This document shows positions 6,520 to 13,669 of a DNA stretch of 14,998 bases, one piece after another (position 1 is the stretch's first letter; every line of letters begins with the position of its first letter). Made by a program: the position numbers and the translations under genes. The notes below the pieces were generated by a model. That model ran no database searches and was not told the DNA's origin. It was given only the letters and a program-made list of their open reading frames with translations. Source of the DNA: Bacilli bacterium (GTDB taxonomy: Bacteria > Bacillota_I > Bacilli_A > RF39 > UBA660); the NCBI GenBank assembly GCA_028685445.1, contig JAQUDY010000008.1, forward strand, positions 1 to 14,998, in the 5' to 3' direction.

Positions 6520-6547
6520 ATTATAACATATTTATTTTTGTTTTCAA
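6520..6547 (-). promoter_or_regulatory. Sigma-A promoter of rpmE with extended -10
   Basis: TTGAAA (6542-6547), 16-base spacer ending in TGT, then a perfect TATAAT (6520-6525). The TGn before the -10 is the extended element common in Gram-positive bacteria. Leader of about 48 bases. Confidence 0.8.
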
Positions 6548-6549
6548 TA

Positions 6550-7806
6550 TTAATTTGTATCTATTATTTTTATATTGGCACCTACAGAAGATAATTTTTC
6601 AACTATTTTTTCATAACCTCTTAAAATATGTTCTATATTAGTTACAGTAGTAATTCCATCAGCAATCATTCCCGCTACTAGCATTGCTGCTCCTGCTCTT
6701 AAATCAGTTGCTACTACTGTTCTTCCTCTTAATTTAGTTTGTCCATTGATTAAAGCACTACGGTCAAATAACTTTATTTTCGCGCCCATCGCATTTAAAT
6801 GTTTTATGTGCCTCATTCTATTTTCATAAATAGTCTCTTCAAAAAGAGATTCTCCTTCACATTGTGTTAAAAGTGTACTCATCGGTTGTCCTAAATCAGT
6901 TGGAAATCCTGGATAAACTAAAGTTTTTACATTTACAGGTTTTAACTTTTTTACTTTATTAATAACTACTTTTGTTCCTTCTATTTTAAAATCACAACCA
7001 ATTTCTTTTAGCTTTGTTAATACTGAGCCTAAATGCTCTTTTATTATGCCATCTATTATTAAATTTTTACCTAATAAGGTCCCTATTATTAAATAGGTTC
7101 CTGCTTCAATTCTATCTGGAATAACTTCTACTATTCCATCACCTAATTCATCTACACCTTCAATAGTTATCTCGCTAGTTCCTGCGCCATAGATTTTTGC
7201 TCCCATTGTACTAAGAAAAGATGCTACATTTACTATTTCTGGTTCTTTAGCAGCATTATAAATATGGGTTATTCCTTTTGCTTTAACTGCTGAAAACATT
7301 ATATTTAATGTAGCTCCTACACTTGCAAAGTCTAAAAAAATGTCGTTTCCAATAAGTTGTTTTGCTTTAATAAAATATTTGTTATCATTTATTTCTACTT
7401 GTGCTCCTAATTTTTCAAATCCTGTTACATGAAGATCGATTGGCCTAGAACCTATTGAACATCCACCAGGATATGATATTTCAGATTGTTTATATTTTGA
7501 TAATAGGACTCCCATAAAATAATATGATGCTCTTAGTTTAGTAGCATAATTCTCTGGAATTTCTTTATTAATTCCTTTGCTATTATCTATAGTTATTATT
7601 TCATTTTCAAATGTTACTTTTGCTCCTAAAGTTTTTATTATTTCTATTAAAAGATGTACATCACTAATATCTGGTACGTTATAAATAGTACTTTTTCCGT
7701 TTGTCAGCATTGCTGCAGGAATAAGAGCAACGACACTATTTTTAGCGCCTCCTATTTTTATTGTTCCAGTTAATTTGTGTTTACCTTCAATTATTAATTT
7801 TTTCAT
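6550..7806 (-). CDS. murA: UDP-N-acetylglucosamine 1-carboxyvinyltransferase (MurA)
   Basis: First committed step of peptidoglycan synthesis: transfers enolpyruvate from PEP to UDP-GlcNAc in the cytoplasm; target of fosfomycin. The 418 residues are full length. Visible are Lys22-Asn23 in GGAKNS, the loop PGGCSIGSRPIDLH with the reactive Cys116, GFPTD with the conserved Asp304, and TDLR with Arg370. Cys at 116 predicts fosfomycin sensitivity. SD AAGGAAAGTGA lies before the ATG. Firmicutes often carry two paralogues (MurAA/MurAB); the sequence does not tell me which this is. It has a strong promoter, and no terminator separates it from rpmE. Confidence 0.96.
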   Translation of the reverse strand: MKKLIIEGKHKLTGTIKIGGAKNSVVALIPAAMLTNGKSTIYNVPDISDVHLLIEIIKTLGAKVTFENEIITIDNSKGINKEIPENYATKLRASYYFMGVLLSKYKQSEISYPGGCSIGSRPIDLHVTGFEKLGAQVEINDNKYFIKAKQLIGNDIFLDFASVGATLNIMFSAVKAKGITHIYNAAKEPEIVNVASFLSTMGAKIYGAGTSEITIEGVDELGDGIVEVIPDRIEAGTYLIIGTLLGKNLIIDGIIKEHLGSVLTKLKEIGCDFKIEGTKVVINKVKKLKPVNVKTLVYPGFPTDLGQPMSTLLTQCEGESLFEETIYENRMRHIKHLNAMGAKIKLFDRSALINGQTKLRGRTVVATDLRAGAAMLVAGMIADGITTVTNIEHILRGYEKIVEKLSSVGANIKIIDTN

Positions 7807-7838
7807 GATTCACTTTCCTTCATTGGATTTGTAATTCA

Positions 7839-7867
7839 AATATATATTTTATTTAACAAATTGTCAA
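7839..7867 (-). promoter_or_regulatory. Sigma-A promoter of murA
   Basis: A perfect TTGACA (7862-7867), 17-base spacer, TATATT (7839-7844). It begins just after the mntP stop codon and gives a leader of about 25 bases. Confidence 0.8.
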
Positions 7868-7871
7868 ATAT

Positions 7872-8405
7872 TTAAGTAAAATGCTTGATTATATTGACAA
7901 ATGCTAATATAAAAAATATGATTCCTCCTAATATTGGAGATTTTTCTTTTAAATGTTTTATTGAAAATTGTCCTATTGTTAAACCTATAAAAGTAACTGT
8001 TAAACTTAACAAGCAAAAAGTAACAGCAGCTAATAAACAATTTATATTACATGATTGTAAACCAAGTCCAATTGTAAAACTATCAACACTAACACTGAAA
8101 CATAATAAAAACAGACTAAATATATTATACTTTATTTTTTTATTAGTTTCTTTATTGTTTTTCAACATATAAATTCCAGTATAAATAAAAATTATTATTA
8201 CTAATATATTAAAGTTTAGTTGAAAAATTTCGGAAATTTTTGAACTTAAATAAAATCCTAATATTGGCATTAGAAAGTGTAATCCTCCTACAAAAATAAT
8301 AATGTAATTTTTTTGTAATCTACTTAATTTTATTGTTCCTAAGCCTAATGCTAAAGAAAAAGCATCCATACTTAAAGCTAAACCAATTAAAAATATACTT
8401 AACAC
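7872..8405 (-). CDS. mntP: Manganese efflux pump MntP family (DUF204) membrane protein
   Basis: Exports Mn(II) across the cytoplasmic membrane. The 177 residues form about six membrane segments in two similar halves, each with the family's acidic motif in a helix: LSMDAFSLALGLG (10-22) and VSVDSFTIGLGL (about 105-116). The second half also contains LTIGQF and ILGGIIFFILAF. The start is GTG with AGGAGG five bases upstream. It follows spoIIR by 21 bases, so both are probably cotranscribed; B. subtilis has the same two genes in this neighbourhood. The related sporulation membrane protein YtaF is an alternative, but length, motifs and position fit MntP better. No manganese riboswitch fits in the short gap. 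Confidence 0.85.
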   Translation of the reverse strand: MLSIFLIGLALSMDAFSLALGLGTIKLSRLQKNYIIIFVGGLHFLMPILGFYLSSKISEIFQLNFNILVIIIFIYTGIYMLKNNKETNKKIKYNIFSLFLLCFSVSVDSFTIGLGLQSCNINCLLAAVTFCLLSLTVTFIGLTIGQFSIKHLKEKSPILGGIIFFILAFVNIIKHFT

Positions 8406-8426
8406 ATTATCCTCCTGTTAAGTATA

Positions 8427-8948
8427 TTAATTAAAATAGTCTATTATTCGTGAGACGAAGAATTGGTATTCTACATCCGTAGTCTCTTCAGAGTTTTCTA
8501 ATAAACATAGTGGAGGAAATAAAACACACCACCAGTTTTCACCTTTTCCTTCTCCTAAAGTTATTACTAAAGACTCATACTTCCCTTCTGGATAGACTAC
8601 TTTTTTATAATTTTTTTTAGGAAAATAATTATTTCCAAAATTTATTTCATAGTCTTGATTTGTAGTTACTAAATTTTCTTTTACTAATAAGTCTATATTA
8701 TCTAAATTATTTGTAATAATCTGTTTTGTTTCTTCTAGCGTTTGTGCTTTTGATAAAATCATAGCTAATTCTTTTTCTAATATATTTTTGATGTTTGTCT
8801 TTGTTTTATAATCAGATAAAGAATTACTATTAGCAATTACTCTAAATCTTAACGATTTTTCAGGAATAATAATTGTATCTATTTTTTCTGATTTTATATA
8901 AACCATAATGATAATAAGTATAGCAAAAAATAATATTGCTTTTTTAAT
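8427..8948 (-). CDS. spoIIR: SpoIIR, intercompartmental signal for pro-sigma-E processing
   Basis: Made in the forespore and exported to the intermembrane space, where it activates the SpoIIGA protease that matures sigma-E in the mother cell. An N-terminal hydrophobic segment is followed by the family pattern: LRFRVIANSNSLSDYKTK, LEETKQII, FGNNYFPKKNY, VVYPEGKYESLVITLGEG, the hallmark ENWWCVLFPPLC, and VEYQFFVSRIIDYF at the end. The 173 residues are a little shorter than B. subtilis SpoIIR. The start is uncertain: GTG 8957 is the only conventional codon but lies only two bases after AAAGG, inside the SD AAAGGAAGTG. ATT 8946-8948, three codons later, has correct spacing and gives a signal peptide beginning (M)KKAILFF. 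I therefore prefer ATT. It lies downstream of prmC and upstream of mntP. Confidence 0.93.
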   Translation of the reverse strand: MKKAILFFAILIIIMVYIKSEKIDTIIIPEKSLRFRVIANSNSLSDYKTKTNIKNILEKELAMILSKAQTLEETKQIITNNLDNIDLLVKENLVTTNQDYEINFGNNYFPKKNYKKVVYPEGKYESLVITLGEGKGENWWCVLFPPLCLLENSEETTDVEYQFFVSRIIDYFN

Positions 8949-8996
8949 AAAAAACACTTCCTTTCAAATATATGATGGGAAGCATTTCTGTTTTTT
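8949..8996 (-). promoter_or_regulatory. Hairpin covering the spoIIR ribosome binding site
   Basis: In the minus transcript AAAAAACA (8989-8996) pairs with TGTTTTTT (8949-8956), and CTTCC (8978-8982) with GGAAG (8957-8961), with a six-base bulge on the 5' side and a 16-base loop. GGAAG is the spoIIR SD, so folding would hide both it and the GTG. The inner stem followed by the T run could alternatively act as a weak terminator after prmC. Confidence 0.4.
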
Positions 8997-9729
8997 ATTC
9001 ATTATATATAAACAAAAATCTATTTTTATTTGCTAAGTCTTTTTCTAATTTTATAATATCTTTTGGAAAATAGCTCTTAGCTATTTTTTTTATTGCTTCT
9101 GCTCTATCTTCGTCAATCTCTAATGCTATTAAATGCTTTTTATTTAATGTTTTTTTTGCTATTTCTAAAATTTTATGATAAAAATTTATTCCGGTTTTAT
9201 CGGCGTATAGAGCTATTTTAGGTTCATGTTTTGTGTTAGGATTTATAGCTTCTCCTTCAATTAAATATGGAGGGTTACTAATTAATATATTGTATTTATT
9301 AATTAGATTGTATTTGAAAATATTCTTTTTTATATAATTTATTTTCACTTTATTTAATTTTGCATTCTTTTTTGCTACACATAATGCTTTTCGGCTAACA
9401 TCAATTGCTGTTATTTCTAAATTAGGTTCTAATTTTTTTAGAGCAATACTTATACATCCAGAACCTGTCGCTATTTCAAGTAAAGAACTTTTTTTGATTT
9501 TTAGTTTTTCCATATAATTTATTGTCTTTTCGACTAAAAGTTCTGTTTCAAATCGTGGTATTAAAACGTTTTTATTTACTATAATAGGATAGCCAAAAAA
9601 GTCGACAGTTCCTATTAAATATTGTATTGGGTATCCTTCTTTTATTTTTTTAATAACTGAATCCATATTTTTATATTTAAAATTTAATAACTCCCAATCT
9701 TGTAAAGATATATCTTTTGGTCTTTTCAT
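8995..9729 (-). CDS. prmC: Peptide chain release factor N5-glutamine methyltransferase
   Basis: Methylates the glutamine of the GGQ motif in release factors using S-adenosylmethionine. Class I methyltransferase core: EIATGSGCISIAL (85-97) as SAM-binding motif I, the acidic TAID (108-110) after strand 2, and the catalytic SNPPYL (151-156). Upstream is QYLIGTVDFFG and IPRFETELLVE, the conserved PRPxTE motif with Phe in place of Pro. The 244 residues are shorter than the usual 275-290: only about 36 residues precede QYLIG, so the N-terminal helical release-factor binding domain is reduced by about half. The start overlaps the prfA stop (ATGA), giving coupling to its substrate's gene, the standard arrangement. 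Confidence 0.95.
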   Translation of the reverse strand: MKRPKDISLQDWELLNFKYKNMDSVIKKIKEGYPIQYLIGTVDFFGYPIIVNKNVLIPRFETELLVEKTINYMEKLKIKKSSLLEIATGSGCISIALKKLEPNLEITAIDVSRKALCVAKKNAKLNKVKINYIKKNIFKYNLINKYNILISNPPYLIEGEAINPNTKHEPKIALYADKTGINFYHKILEIAKKTLNKKHLIALEIDEDRAEAIKKIAKSYFPKDIIKLEKDLANKNRFLFIYNE

Positions 9730-10784
9730 TGAGAATTCTCCATCTTTCTTTTTTGGTCTTCTGTTGTTAACTCTTCTATTATATTATCTATTTGACCATC
9801 CATTATTCTATCTAATTCCATTGAACTATAATTAATTCTATGGTCAGTCACTCTATTTTGAGGGTAATTATATGTTCTTATCTTTTCAGAGCGATCTCCT
9901 GTTCCTATTTTGCTTTTACGGTTTGAATCATTTTCTTTTTCTTGATTTTGAATCGCCAAATCGTTTATTTTTGATTTTAAAACTTTCATAGCGCGTTCTT
10001 TGTTTTTTATTTGACTTCTTTCATTTTGACAAGTTACAACTATCCCTGTTGGCAAGTGTGTTAATCGAACTGCAGAGTCTGTTGTGTTAACTCCTTGTCC
10101 GCCTTTTCCACTACTTCTATAAACATCTACTCTAACATCTTCCGTTTTTAATTCTACTTCTATATCTTCTACTTCTGGGAGTACAACTACGGTTGACGTT
10201 GAAGTATGTACTCTTCCTTGTGTTTCAGTAGTGGGAATTCTTTGAACTCTATGAGCACCACTTTCAAATTTTAATTTAGAATAAACGTTTTCTCCGGTTA
10301 TAGCAAACTCTATTTGAGAATATCCACCTGATGTCCCTTCTATTGCATGAATTATTTCTGTTTTCCAGTTATTTTTTTCAGCATATTTAGAATACATTCT
10401 AAATAAATCTCCAGCAAAAATATTAGCCTCGTCTCCTCCTGCTGCTCCTCTTATCTCCATAATAATGTTTTTTCCGTCATATTCATCTTTTGGTATCAAT
10501 AAAATTTCTAATTCACTTATTAATCGCTTTATATTATCGTTCAATTTTTCGATTTCTTCTTGGGCTATTTCAGACATTTCTGAATCTGTTAATAGTTCTT
10601 TTAAACCATTTACCTCTTCTATACATTTTTGATATTCTATATATTTTTCTACTGGTTCATCATATAAACTTTTTTCTTTATTTAATTTTTGTTGAAGTAA
10701 ATAATCATTAAGTGTCTCTGTTTTCAATAATTCAGCGTTGATTTCTTCATGTTTTTTCTTTATTATTTCTAATCTTTCTATCAT
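9726..10784 (-). CDS. prfA: Peptide chain release factor 1
   Basis: Ends translation at UAA and UAG. The 352 residues are full length. An N-terminal helical domain (1-100) is followed by GAAGGDEANIFAGDLFRMY (113-131), the codon-recognition PxT motif as PTT (184-186) in RIPTTETQGRVHTS, and the catalytic GGQ (228-230) in GKGGQGVNTTDSAVR, which the neighbouring PrmC methylates. ATG start with GAGGAT upstream. It follows rpoE by 40 bases without a visible terminator, so transcription probably enters from rpoE. Its own stop is TGA, which RF1 does not read, showing that RF2 must exist elsewhere and that TGA is a stop here. Confidence 0.97.
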   Translation of the reverse strand: MIERLEIIKKKHEEINAELLKTETLNDYLLQQKLNKEKSLYDEPVEKYIEYQKCIEEVNGLKELLTDSEMSEIAQEEIEKLNDNIKRLISELEILLIPKDEYDGKNIIMEIRGAAGGDEANIFAGDLFRMYSKYAEKNNWKTEIIHAIEGTSGGYSQIEFAITGENVYSKLKFESGAHRVQRIPTTETQGRVHTSTSTVVVLPEVEDIEVELKTEDVRVDVYRSSGKGGQGVNTTDSAVRLTHLPTGIVVTCQNERSQIKNKERAMKVLKSKINDLAIQNQEKENDSNRKSKIGTGDRSEKIRTYNYPQNRVTDHRINYSSMELDRIMDGQIDNIIEELTTEDQKRKMENSQ

Positions 10785-10824
10785 ATACTATCCTCTTTCC
10801 TTTATTTAAGTTAAGCAAGATAAG

Positions 10825-11268
10825 CTATATTATATCATCTTCTTCTCTTTCTTCAGTACTATCTATTATCACTAAATTATTTAAATCATCTTCTTCATCT
10901 TCGTCGTCTAAATCTTCTTCATCAAAATCATTAGACGGGTCTTCATCTATTATTTCATCTTCGTCATCAATAAATTCTATTTCATCATCTTCATCTTCGT
11001 CATCCTCAAAAATGATTTTTTGACTTTGATTTGTTTTTAAATCCCAAAAACCATTTTCTAACATTGTAAATCTTTTATCTGTTATTAACAATTCTAAAAA
11101 ATCTCCAATTCCGCGGGAAAATTCTTCTTCTGGTAAATTCATTGCTTTTATTACTTTTTTAAACAAATCAGGTGTTTTCATTTTCTTTGAGTATGCTTTT
11201 AATATTAAAAATGCTACATCATCATAAGACATAGTATCAATTTCTTCTTGGGTTAATTTTACTTTCAT
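10825..11268 (-). CDS. rpoE: DNA-directed RNA polymerase delta subunit
   Basis: Gram-positive specific polymerase subunit that raises recycling and specificity of RNA polymerase. The N-terminal HARE-HTH domain (about 1-85) contains SYDDVAFLIL, TPDLFKKVIKAMNL, DFLELLITDKRFTMLENGFWDLK. The remaining 60 residues are almost entirely Asp and Glu, the disordered nucleic-acid-mimic tail typical of the subunit. 147 residues is within range (B. subtilis 173). ATG start with AGAGGA upstream and a clear promoter. Confidence 0.95.
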   Translation of the reverse strand: MKVKLTQEEIDTMSYDDVAFLILKAYSKKMKTPDLFKKVIKAMNLPEEEFSRGIGDFLELLITDKRFTMLENGFWDLKTNQSQKIIFEDDEDEDDEIEFIDDEDEIIDEDPSNDFDEEDLDDEDEEDDLNNLVIIDSTEEREEDDII

Positions 11269-11327
11269 AAAATCCTCTCATTTCTTTTTTTTAGATATTT
11301 TTTCTGTTTTCTTTTTTAAACAGTATC

Positions 11328-11355
11328 ATTTTATCATACTATATTATAATGTCAA
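11328..11355 (-). promoter_or_regulatory. Sigma-A promoter of rpoE with extended -10
   Basis: TTGACA (11350-11355), 16-base spacer ending in TGA, then TAAAAT (11328-11333). The TGn extension is present. The roughly 50-base leader is almost pure purine, with a 6-bp CTGTTT/AAACAG stem, and leads to the AGAGGA SD. Confidence 0.75.
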
Positions 11356-11363
11356 CAATAATT

Positions 11364-11657
11364 TTATGCCTCATTTTTTTTAATTTTAATAGTGTTTTTT
11401 ACATCAGGTTCACTTTCTAAAGTGTATAATAAAGTTATTGTATTATTTTCTTCTATAATCTTCATTAACAAAACATTTATTGTTAATGTAATACCTTGGG
11501 ATTTTAAATAATACAAACAAGATTTATTTATAAAATTCAATTTAATTATAGAATCATTTGTTTCTATATTTATTTCTTTTTCTTTAAATAAATATACTAT
11601 TTTATATTGCTCTATATTTATTTTTTTATTATTTTTATAAAATTTTATTTGTTTCAT
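11364..11657 (-). CDS. Small protein, possibly a short DUF1934 (YwiB-like) member
   Basis: I do not recognise this gene with certainty. It encodes 97 Lys- and Ile-rich residues with no signal peptide or membrane segment; alternating hydrophobic residues suggest all-beta structure. The end, ITLLYTLESEPDVKNTIKIK, resembles the last two strands of the calycin-like DUF1934 family (Y-x-L, then N-x-I-x-I), and LYYLKSQGITLTINVLLMKI resembles its Y-x-T-x-x-G segment. YwiB genes often lie close to argS and rpoE, which fits the position before rpoE, but the protein is about 40 residues short. Start ATG 11657 is preferred to GTG 11666, because AGTGAT lies at SD distance before the ATG. Confidence 0.6.
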   Translation of the reverse strand: MKQIKFYKNNKKINIEQYKIVYLFKEKEINIETNDSIIKLNFINKSCLYYLKSQGITLTINVLLMKIIEENNTITLLYTLESEPDVKNTIKIKKNEA

Positions 11658-11673
11658 ATAAATCACTAAACCT

Positions 11674-11682
11674 ATTTTAGCA
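11674..11682 (-). promoter_or_regulatory. Extended -10 promoter element for the DUF1934-like gene
   Basis: TGC followed by TAAAAT on the minus strand, about 17 bases before the GTG/ATG region. No -35 match is visible 16-18 bases upstream (an A run). The gap 11658-11721 also has to hold the plus-strand PBP promoter; TATAAT at 11688-11693 is its only candidate -10, without a good -35. Confidence 0.3.
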
Positions 11683-11721
11683 TATTATATAATTTTTTTT
11701 CCATAATAATATTGGTGAATA

Positions 11722-13656
11722 ATGAAACTCTTAAATTATATTTTTAAATTTGGCATTTTGGGGTTTATATCTAGCATAGTTATACTTGTTGGATTATATT
11801 TGTATGCCTACCTTTCTCCACAAATCACTTTAAATACAGCTAATGCTATTAATATATATGATGGAAATAATGTTATAGTTTATCAAGGAAGTGGAACTAA
11901 AGAATGGGCTAAATTAAATGAGATATCTGACTTTGTTAAAAATGGTATTGTAAGTATTGAAGATAAAAACTTTTACAAACATCACGGTTTTGATTATTTA
12001 AGAATTATTAAAACTTTGTTTACAAATTTTAAAGAAAAAAAAATAACAGCAGGGGCATCAACTATTTCTATGCAATATGTAAAAAACATGTATTTAGATT
12101 TTAACCAGACTTGGGAAAGAAAAATAGATGAAGCTTTTTTAACTATGAATCTTGAAGTGCATTATAATAAAGATGAGATTTTAGAAGGGTATTTAAATAC
12201 TATTAATTTTGGAAGAGGAAACTTTGGAATTGAAAATGCTAGTCAATTTTATTTTAATAAAAAAAGTTCTGAATTAAGTCTAGAAGAAGCAATTATATTA
12301 GTTGGTATCCCTAGAAGTCCTGAAAATTATAATCCTATTAATAATTATGATTTATGTATTAAAAGAGCTAGAACAGTCGCTACAAGTATGGTTAAAAATA
12401 ATTACTTAACCGATGAGGAGTACAATGATCTTTTTAAAGAAGAGTTAGTTATTTACGGAAAGAAAGAAACTAATAATTTACAAACTTTAATGTATTATCA
12501 TGATGCAGTTTTAAGTGAATTAAATAGCTTATCAACTATACCAAAGTCTCTTATTAAATCTGGTGGTTTGAAGATATATACAAACCTAGATATTGACACA
12601 CAAACCAGAATGGAAGAATCCATTATTAAAAATTTCACTGATGATAATGTCCAAACTGCTAGTATAGTTGTTAAACCCGGGACTGGTGGGGTTATTGCTT
12701 TGACTGGTGGCGTTGACTATTCTAAAAGCCAATTTAATAGAGCTACTCAAGCAAAAAGACAAGTAGGATCTATAATAAAACCATTCTTATATTATGGTGC
12801 TTTAGAAAACAACATGACTACAGCATCTACTTTTAGAAGCGAAATTACTAATTTCGTTTTTGCAGATAACAAGCAATATTCTCCTACTAATTACGCTAAT
12901 ATATATGGTAATAAAAATATTACAATGGCCGCTGCACTATCTTATTCAGACAATGTTTATGCTGTTAAAACTCATCTTTTTTTAGGAGAAGAAGTGTTAG
13001 TTAATTCGCTAAAATCAGCTGGACTTAAAACTAAACTAAATCCTAATCCTTCTCTTGCACTTGGAGCTGATGATTTTAATATGCTTGATTTTGCTACTGC
13101 ATATAATACTTTGGCCAATCAAGGAGTTTATAATGATTTATATTTTATTAATAAAGTTGAGGATAATAAAGGTAATATAATTTATCAGAAAAAAATAAAT
13201 CCTACAATGGCTTTAGAACCAAATTATACATTTATAATTAATGAGTTGTTAACAACTACATACAATGCTAATTTCATTGACTATGCTACGCCTACTGTTT
13301 TATCTTTAGGAAATAAGCTTTCAAAGAAATTTGCTTTGAAAAGTGGTACTACTGATTATGATTATTGGCTAGTTGGATACAATCCTGATATTTTAATGCT
13401 TATTTGGAGTGGTAATGATCATAATGATAAAGTAGATTCTGTATACTCAAGAAAAATTAAAGATATATGGTTTGATACTGTTGATTCTAAAGAAGTATTT
13501 ACAGAAAATTCTTGGTATCAAATGTCAGAGGAAATAGTGGCTCTTCCTCTACATCCAATAACTGGTATATATGATCCTAATAACAATAAAAACACTCTAT
13601 TCTATTTTAAAAAAGGATCTGAACCTTTATTTTTAGAAAACAAAAAAACAAGTTAA
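11722..13656 (+). CDS. Class A penicillin-binding protein (bifunctional peptidoglycan synthase)
   Basis: Polymerises glycan strands and cross-links peptides at the outer face of the membrane. The 644 residues have one N-terminal membrane anchor (about 9-31), then a GT51 glycosyltransferase domain with EDKNFYKHHG (catalytic Glu80), GASTISMQ (111-118), RKIDEA (133-138), EGYLNTINFGRGNFGIENAS and ILVGIPRSP. The transpeptidase domain has all three motifs: SIIK (Ser350, Lys353), SDN (409-411) and KSGT (540-543). It stops about 80 residues after the KSGT core without extra C-terminal domains. The GGTGA SD precedes the ATG. It is the only plus-strand gene here, convergent with noc, and the stop codons overlap. 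The family includes both vegetative (PbpA1-type) and sporulation (PbpF/PbpG-type) members; the sequence does not decide. Confidence 0.95.
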   Translation: MKLLNYIFKFGILGFISSIVILVGLYLYAYLSPQITLNTANAINIYDGNNVIVYQGSGTKEWAKLNEISDFVKNGIVSIEDKNFYKHHGFDYLRIIKTLFTNFKEKKITAGASTISMQYVKNMYLDFNQTWERKIDEAFLTMNLEVHYNKDEILEGYLNTINFGRGNFGIENASQFYFNKKSSELSLEEAIILVGIPRSPENYNPINNYDLCIKRARTVATSMVKNNYLTDEEYNDLFKEELVIYGKKETNNLQTLMYYHDAVLSELNSLSTIPKSLIKSGGLKIYTNLDIDTQTRMEESIIKNFTDDNVQTASIVVKPGTGGVIALTGGVDYSKSQFNRATQAKRQVGSIIKPFLYYGALENNMTTASTFRSEITNFVFADNKQYSPTNYANIYGNKNITMAAALSYSDNVYAVKTHLFLGEEVLVNSLKSAGLKTKLNPNPSLALGADDFNMLDFATAYNTLANQGVYNDLYFINKVEDNKGNIIYQKKINPTMALEPNYTFIINELLTTTYNANFIDYATPTVLSLGNKLSKKFALKSGTTDYDYWLVGYNPDILMLIWSGNDHNDKVDSVYSRKIKDIWFDTVDSKEVFTENSWYQMSEEIVALPLHPITGIYDPNNNKNTLFYFKKGSEPLFLENKKTS

Positions 13657-13669
13657 TCATCTTGTTTTT
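13644..13669. terminator. Bidirectional terminator between the PBP gene and noc
   Basis: AAAAACAAG (13644-13652) and CTTGTTTTT (13661-13669) form a 9-bp stem with an 8-base loop containing both overlapping stop codons. On the minus strand the T run extends to seven bases, on the plus strand it is TTTTTCTATTTT, so it can end transcripts from either side. Confidence 0.75.

Noticed and set aside
9726..9728. TGA read as Trp (Mollicutes code)
   Set aside because: TGA ends prfA at exactly the family length, TGG is used for conserved Trp (for example WW in SpoIIR), and no conserved gene has an internal in-frame TGA.
9731..9740. Perfect palindrome GAGAATTCTC at the prmC SD
   Set aside because: It has no loop, so it cannot form a hairpin, and a ten-base palindrome over the prfA end and SD can arise by chance.
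11109..11121. TTCCGCGGGAAAA in rpoE as a Noc-site variant
   Set aside because: Central spacing is wrong by one base and the sequence is explained by coding of a conserved delta segment.
12676..12681. CCCGGG in the PBP gene as a possible Noc binding site
   Set aside because: Only the core matches; the flanks (TAAA and ACTG) do not fit ATTTCCCGGGAAAT. No parS-like TGTTTCACGTGAAACA was seen either.
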